From Candidatus Heimdallarchaeota archaeon (GTDB taxonomy: Archaea; Asgardarchaeota; Heimdallarchaeia; JABLTI01), in NCBI GenBank assembly GCA_023128635.1, contig JAGMDP010000129.1, positions 1 through 8,662 on the forward strand: a DNA stretch of 8,662 nucleotides. Direction: 5' to 3'. Each line of letters begins with the position of its first letter. The stretch's first letter is position 1. Positions 5,582-8,662 of the stretch are shown here, in pieces. A program made the translations under genes and the position numbers. The notes under the pieces are model-generated. The model was not told where the DNA came from. It saw only the letters and a program-made list of their open reading frames with translations, and did no database searches.

Positions 5582-6514
5582 ATGACACTTGACAAGCTTG
5601 AAGAAAAATTTGTAGCAGTAGTAGAAGATGTTTTACCATCTGTTGTAAGTGTCTATACAACAGTGTTAACTCGAGTAGATCTTTTTAGAGTAGTTCCTTT
5701 ACAAGGAATGGGATCTGGAGTTATAGTTGAAGAAGACGGAATAATAATCACAAATGCTCATGTTGTTCGCAAAGCTCAGAAGGTAGGTATGCAACTTCAT
5801 GACGGAAAGAAATTAGATGCAAAAGTCTTAGGAATGATGAAGGGTTTAGATATTGCGATTCTTAAAGTCGAAGAAACAGATTTGGATCCAATAACCATAG
5901 GTGATTCTTCAACTTTGAAAGTAGGGCAGTTCGCAATTGCTGTTGGTAATCCTTTAGGTCTAGGTGAAAGCGTTACTTTTGGAATGGTTAGTGCATTAAA
6001 TAGAAGTATAAGGGCTCAGAATGCCCAACTAGAAGGACTCATTCAAACAACTGCGGAAATCAATCCAGGAAATTCTGGCGGAGCACTTGTTGATACTAAT
6101 GCAAGATTGATAGGTATCCCCACAGCAGTAATACCGTTTTCTCAGGGAATAGGTTTCGCTATTGCAATAGATTCAGTGAAAGGTCTTTTAGAAGAATTTC
6201 GAGAAACAGGTAAAGTGAGTACTCCTTGGATTGGAATAACAGGATATACTATAGATCCAAGAATTGCTAAATATTATCAATTATCTCATGACAAAGGTGC
6301 ATTGATTATTCAAGTTCCGACAGGTCCAGCTAAGAAAGCAGGAATTAAACCTGGAGACATTATTGTAGGAATAAATGATAATGAAATCAATTCTATTCAA
6401 ATACTGATTCAAAAAATAGTCAAACGTAGGATTGGTGAAGAAGTGAAAGTCAAGTATATTAGAAATGGACGAGAATTTGAAACATATGTGAAACTAAGCA
6501 AAGCACCCACATAG
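5582..6514 (+). CDS. HtrA/Deg-family trypsin-like serine protease with one PDZ domain
   Basis: The 310-residue product has a chymotrypsin-fold protease domain (about 10-210) and one PDZ domain (about 215-306). The catalytic triad is intact: His60 in TNAHVV, Asp90 in GLDIAILKV and Ser165 in NPGNSGGAL. The GVIVEEDGIIITNAHVV and VGNPLGL stretches are typical of DegP/DegS/HtrA. HtrA proteins degrade or refold misfolded proteins in an ATP-independent way. No signal peptide or membrane helix precedes the domain, and the ATG at 5582 is followed almost directly by the first conserved helix, so this copy seems to be cytoplasmic; most bacterial relatives are periplasmic. No strong Shine-Dalgarno is seen. 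A TATA box and a perfect palindrome lie upstream, suggesting controlled expression. It converges with the activase gene, leaving 51 bp between stops. Family and activity confident. Confidence 0.93.
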   Translation: MTLDKLEEKFVAVVEDVLPSVVSVYTTVLTRVDLFRVVPLQGMGSGVIVEEDGIIITNAHVVRKAQKVGMQLHDGKKLDAKVLGMMKGLDIAILKVEETDLDPITIGDSSTLKVGQFAIAVGNPLGLGESVTFGMVSALNRSIRAQNAQLEGLIQTTAEINPGNSGGALVDTNARLIGIPTAVIPFSQGIGFAIAIDSVKGLLEEFRETGKVSTPWIGITGYTIDPRIAKYYQLSHDKGALIIQVPTGPAKKAGIKPGDIIVGINDNEINSIQILIQKIVKRRIGEEVKVKYIRNGREFETYVKLSKAPT

Positions 6515-6565
6515 AATTCTTGAAATGACCGTGTTTTCTAAATAAGATAGTTTATGGAAGTCAAT

Positions 6566-7540
6566 TTATTCCACTATATCCCATTTTCCACATCTACTTC
6601 CCCATCTAGCAATTAAATCATCATTTTTACGAATTTCAACAATTTCGCAAATATTGGGACAACCGTCACATTCAAAACCCGTTGTTTCAAATTTCATATC
6701 AGGAATATCCCAACCATAAAATGTTGATTTTCTTGGTCTTTTTATAATTTCTTCTTGTGCAAGAATTGCTGCGCCAATTGCTCCCATTACATCAAAATGT
6801 TCAGGTATTATTATTTCTTGTTGCAGATATTTTTCAAAAGCTTCTTTCAATCCTTCATTTGCTGCAACTCCACCTTGAAACATTATTGGTGGTAGAATAT
6901 CCTTTCCTTTGCCGACGTTGTTTAAATAATTCCGAACGAGTGCTTCACATAATCCTTTTATTATGTCTTTTGTTGGGTGCCCTAACTGCTGTTTGTGAAT
7001 CATATCACTTTCAGCAAAAACTGTGCATCGACCAGCAATTGAAACCGGATTGTTTGAGCTACAAGCTAAACAACCAAATTGTTCTATAGGTATATCTAAC
7101 CGACTTGCTTGCATATCAAGAAAGGATCCAGTTCCGGCAGCACAAACAGTATTCATTGCAAAATCTACAGCAACTCCATTTCGAATTATAATCATTTTAC
7201 TATCTTGACCACCAATTTCCATAATTGTTTGAATATCAGGATTATAATGCAAAGAAGCCAATGCGTGTGCTGTTATCTCATTTTTTACAATATCCGCCCC
7301 TATTATTACACCAGATAACTGTCTAGCACTCCCAGTTGTTCCAGCACTAGTTATTTCTAAATCTTTTTTGAGTTTTTCTTTCATCAATTTAATACCTTTC
7401 TGAACCGAATTTACTGGCTTACCTTCAGTTCTAATATAAACTGATTCAATCAAATCTCTTGATTCATTAATTACTGCGATGTTTGTACTTATTGAACCAA
7501 CATCAACTCCTAAGTAATATTGTTCTCCATTATCTTTCAT
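6566..7540 (-). CDS. Acyl-CoA dehydratase activase-type ATPase (BcrA/BadF/HgdC family) with C-terminal Cys cluster
   Basis: The product (324 residues) belongs to the ASKHA-fold activases (COG1924). Seen in order: nucleotide-binding phosphate-1 loop GVDVGSISTN (11-20), GGQDSK (110-115), NTVCAAGTGSF with Cys133, AGRC with Cys172, and phosphate-2 GGVAANEG (223-230). In characterised activases the two cysteines equivalent to C133 and C172 from each subunit bind one [4Fe-4S] cluster at the dimer interface. ATP hydrolysis there drives a low-potential electron onto the partner dehydratase or reductase. Beyond the usual domain end lies CDGCPNICEI...RCGKW (Cys291, 294, 298, 317), which could bind a further cluster. 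A Shine-Dalgarno AGAGGAG (7551-7557) sits 10 bases before the ATG. It follows the COG3581-like gene by 43 bp and is surely its operon partner. The substrate is unknown; no standard dehydratase subunit is visible. Confidence 0.9.
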   Translation of the reverse strand: MKDNGEQYYLGVDVGSISTNIAVINESRDLIESVYIRTEGKPVNSVQKGIKLMKEKLKKDLEITSAGTTGSARQLSGVIIGADIVKNEITAHALASLHYNPDIQTIMEIGGQDSKMIIIRNGVAVDFAMNTVCAAGTGSFLDMQASRLDIPIEQFGCLACSSNNPVSIAGRCTVFAESDMIHKQQLGHPTKDIIKGLCEALVRNYLNNVGKGKDILPPIMFQGGVAANEGLKEAFEKYLQQEIIIPEHFDVMGAIGAAILAQEEIIKRPRKSTFYGWDIPDMKFETTGFECDGCPNICEIVEIRKNDDLIARWGSRCGKWDIVE

Positions 7541-7550
7541 TTTTTCGAAT

Positions 7551-7557
7551 CTCCTCT
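7551..7557 (-). promoter_or_regulatory. Shine-Dalgarno of the activase gene
   Basis: AGAGGAG on the minus strand lies 10 bases upstream of the ATG at 7540. It fixes the start and shows that this internal operon gene has its own ribosome site. Confidence 0.65.
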
Positions 7558-7583
7558 AAGTCTTGTTTCCTATTTTCATTGTA

Positions 7584-8657
7584 TCATTTTTTTTTTCGAT
7601 CAAGTAAATCTATAAAAGCTTCAAGCCTAGTTTTTAACCCAGCTTCACCAGTATGCTCATCCAACACAAGAGAAAGAATTGGTATATCATGTTCTTTACT
7701 TACTTGTGGGATAATACTTCTTGTAATAATTTCAGGCATACAAGTAAAGGGGTATAAATGTACTACTCCATCCCAACCCTGTTCCTTAAACATAATTGCA
7801 TAACCTAATGATTCTTGCGTCTTCCCTCCAAGACGGTATCCTACGTATGGTTTCGCTTTCTTTATGGCAGTCTTAAAAGTTGGTCTAACAAAGGGATTTG
7901 CTCTTGAACCTATGTCTATCCATCTACAAAAAGTAATAGGGGTATAAGAGATCACTCCTAAATTATTAAGTAACCTCATTATATCAAGATTAATTTCAGG
8001 TTCTACAACTGCGTATAACTCACCAACTATAACAACTTTAAGAGGATCAGCTTTTTTGTCAATATCTACTTCTTCAAACATTTTTGTAACGAGTTTTCTT
8101 AATTTTCTGATATTACTCATACCTTTAGTTTCAACAATTATTCTGTATGCTTTATCAGCTACTGCTTGTGCTGAGCCTTTGTTATATTCAATTGCTTGAT
8201 AATGGTAAAGATATTTGTCAACGAGATCTATGAACCGATTTTTGATCCAACCAATCTGGAATGCCCGAAATGTTTTCCAATAGGTTAAACCAGTAGTTCG
8301 TCTTTTCATTTCTTTAATAAAACCAAGTGGTTGATTAAAGTTCAAATAGAGAAATTCAAAATCATAACCTAGATCTTCCAATATTAGTTCATAGAGAGGA
8401 ACATAGTAACCAAGTCTACAATAGTCAATAAATAGTGTTCCTACAAGTTCAAACGCGCCTCGCTCTACTACTTCAATAAATGATCCAAGCAGCATTTTGA
8501 ATGGCGTACACATCCACTCAGGCGAATGACGAGATCCAAGTTGTTTAGTCTTATAAGATGGTTTGTTTGGAACAACAACATCTTTTCTACCCATTTCATA
8601 ACATATAGATTCCATTACATATGTGAAAGTTCCAACATGTGGAAATGATATTGACAT
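7584..8657 (-). CDS. COG3581-like protein, activase-associated (2-hydroxyacyl-CoA dehydratase related)
   Basis: This 357-residue protein resembles the family annotated as acyl-CoA dehydratase activase-related (COG3581). The supporting stretches are an N-terminal FPHVGTF (5-11), SPEWMCTPFK with Cys50 (45-54), VGELYAVVEPEIN (211-223), and a C-terminal HLYPFTCMPE with Cys306 (300-309). DEHTGEAGLKTRLEAF (333-348) follows. The family is related to the 2-hydroxyacyl-CoA dehydratase/benzoyl-CoA reductase subunits, and the conserved cysteines may bind an iron-sulfur cluster; its reaction is not established. The ATG at 8657 matches the family N-terminus, though the frame continues open to the window edge five bases on. 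It ends in a run of ten A's coding lysines before TGA. The activase gene follows in the same operon. A partner gene of the COG3580 (DUF2229) type would be expected upstream, outside the window. Confidence 0.78.
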   Translation of the reverse strand: MSISFPHVGTFTYVMESICYEMGRKDVVVPNKPSYKTKQLGSRHSPEWMCTPFKMLLGSFIEVVERGAFELVGTLFIDYCRLGYYVPLYELILEDLGYDFEFLYLNFNQPLGFIKEMKRRTTGLTYWKTFRAFQIGWIKNRFIDLVDKYLYHYQAIEYNKGSAQAVADKAYRIIVETKGMSNIRKLRKLVTKMFEEVDIDKKADPLKVVIVGELYAVVEPEINLDIMRLLNNLGVISYTPITFCRWIDIGSRANPFVRPTFKTAIKKAKPYVGYRLGGKTQESLGYAIMFKEQGWDGVVHLYPFTCMPEIITRSIIPQVSKEHDIPILSLVLDEHTGEAGLKTRLEAFIDLLDRKKK

Positions 8658-8662
8658 TTTTT

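Noticed and set aside
6547..6577. Hairpin at the htrA/activase convergent stops
   Set aside because: The TGGAA/TTCCA stem is only 5 bp. Further pairing needs a 4-base bulge, and no U-tract follows.
6757..7318. Several short plus-strand open frames opposite the activase gene
   Set aside because: They are antisense to invariant activase motifs, overlap one another, and lack ribosome sites or recognisable domains.
7587..7596. Run of ten A's (coding strand) before the stop of the COG3581-like gene, as a programmed frameshift site
   Set aside because: Slippage would add only about ten residues before the next stop and would not reach the activase frame. The activase has its own Shine-Dalgarno. 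It is more likely just a lysine-rich end.

Overview
The window is AT-rich (roughly one third G+C by eye) and compact. It probably comes from an archaeon, and an Asgard-type lineage is possible but not proven. The hints are AT-rich TATA-like boxes about 30 bases upstream of several starts, a surface protein with 13 N-glycosylation sequons, a TTG start behind a strong GGGAGGG ribosome site, and split genes of the acyl-CoA dehydratase activase type. No rRNA, tRNA, CRISPR array or transposase is visible. No gene-free stretch exceeds 300 bases.

Layout, left to right. A YtcJ-like amidohydrolase, cut off by the left edge, and a PhzF-family isomerase lie in tandem on the minus strand (1-1658). Next on the minus strand is a membrane-anchored beta-propeller protein with LVIVD-like repeats (1934-3244). 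It sits between two copies of a 55-bp direct repeat (1687-1741 and 3389-3443, one mismatch). A small SnoaL/NTF2-like protein follows on the plus strand (3459-3926). It converges on a 12-TM major facilitator transporter (minus, 3945-5390). The transporter diverges from a cytoplasmic HtrA/Deg-type serine protease (plus, 5582-6514). The right end is a minus-strand pair: a COG3581-like protein (7584-8657) followed by a COG1924-type ATPase activase with an extra cysteine cluster (6566-7540).

How the genes may work together. The right-hand pair is the clearest functional unit: an ATP-driven iron-sulfur activase and its large-partner subunit, probably continuing upstream beyond the right edge. PhzF and the amidohydrolase may form a small-molecule catabolic pair. 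The HtrA protease has its own promoter with a 17-bp perfect palindrome directly upstream of the TATA box, which suggests stress regulation. The propeller gene looks like an insertion into what was once a compact divergent phzF/SnoaL promoter. Removing one repeat unit would leave about 98 bp between those two starts.

No wholly new defence or mobile system was recognised. The most interesting signals are the repeat-flanked propeller gene, the htrA palindrome, nested inverted repeats after the propeller gene, and the split activase locus.
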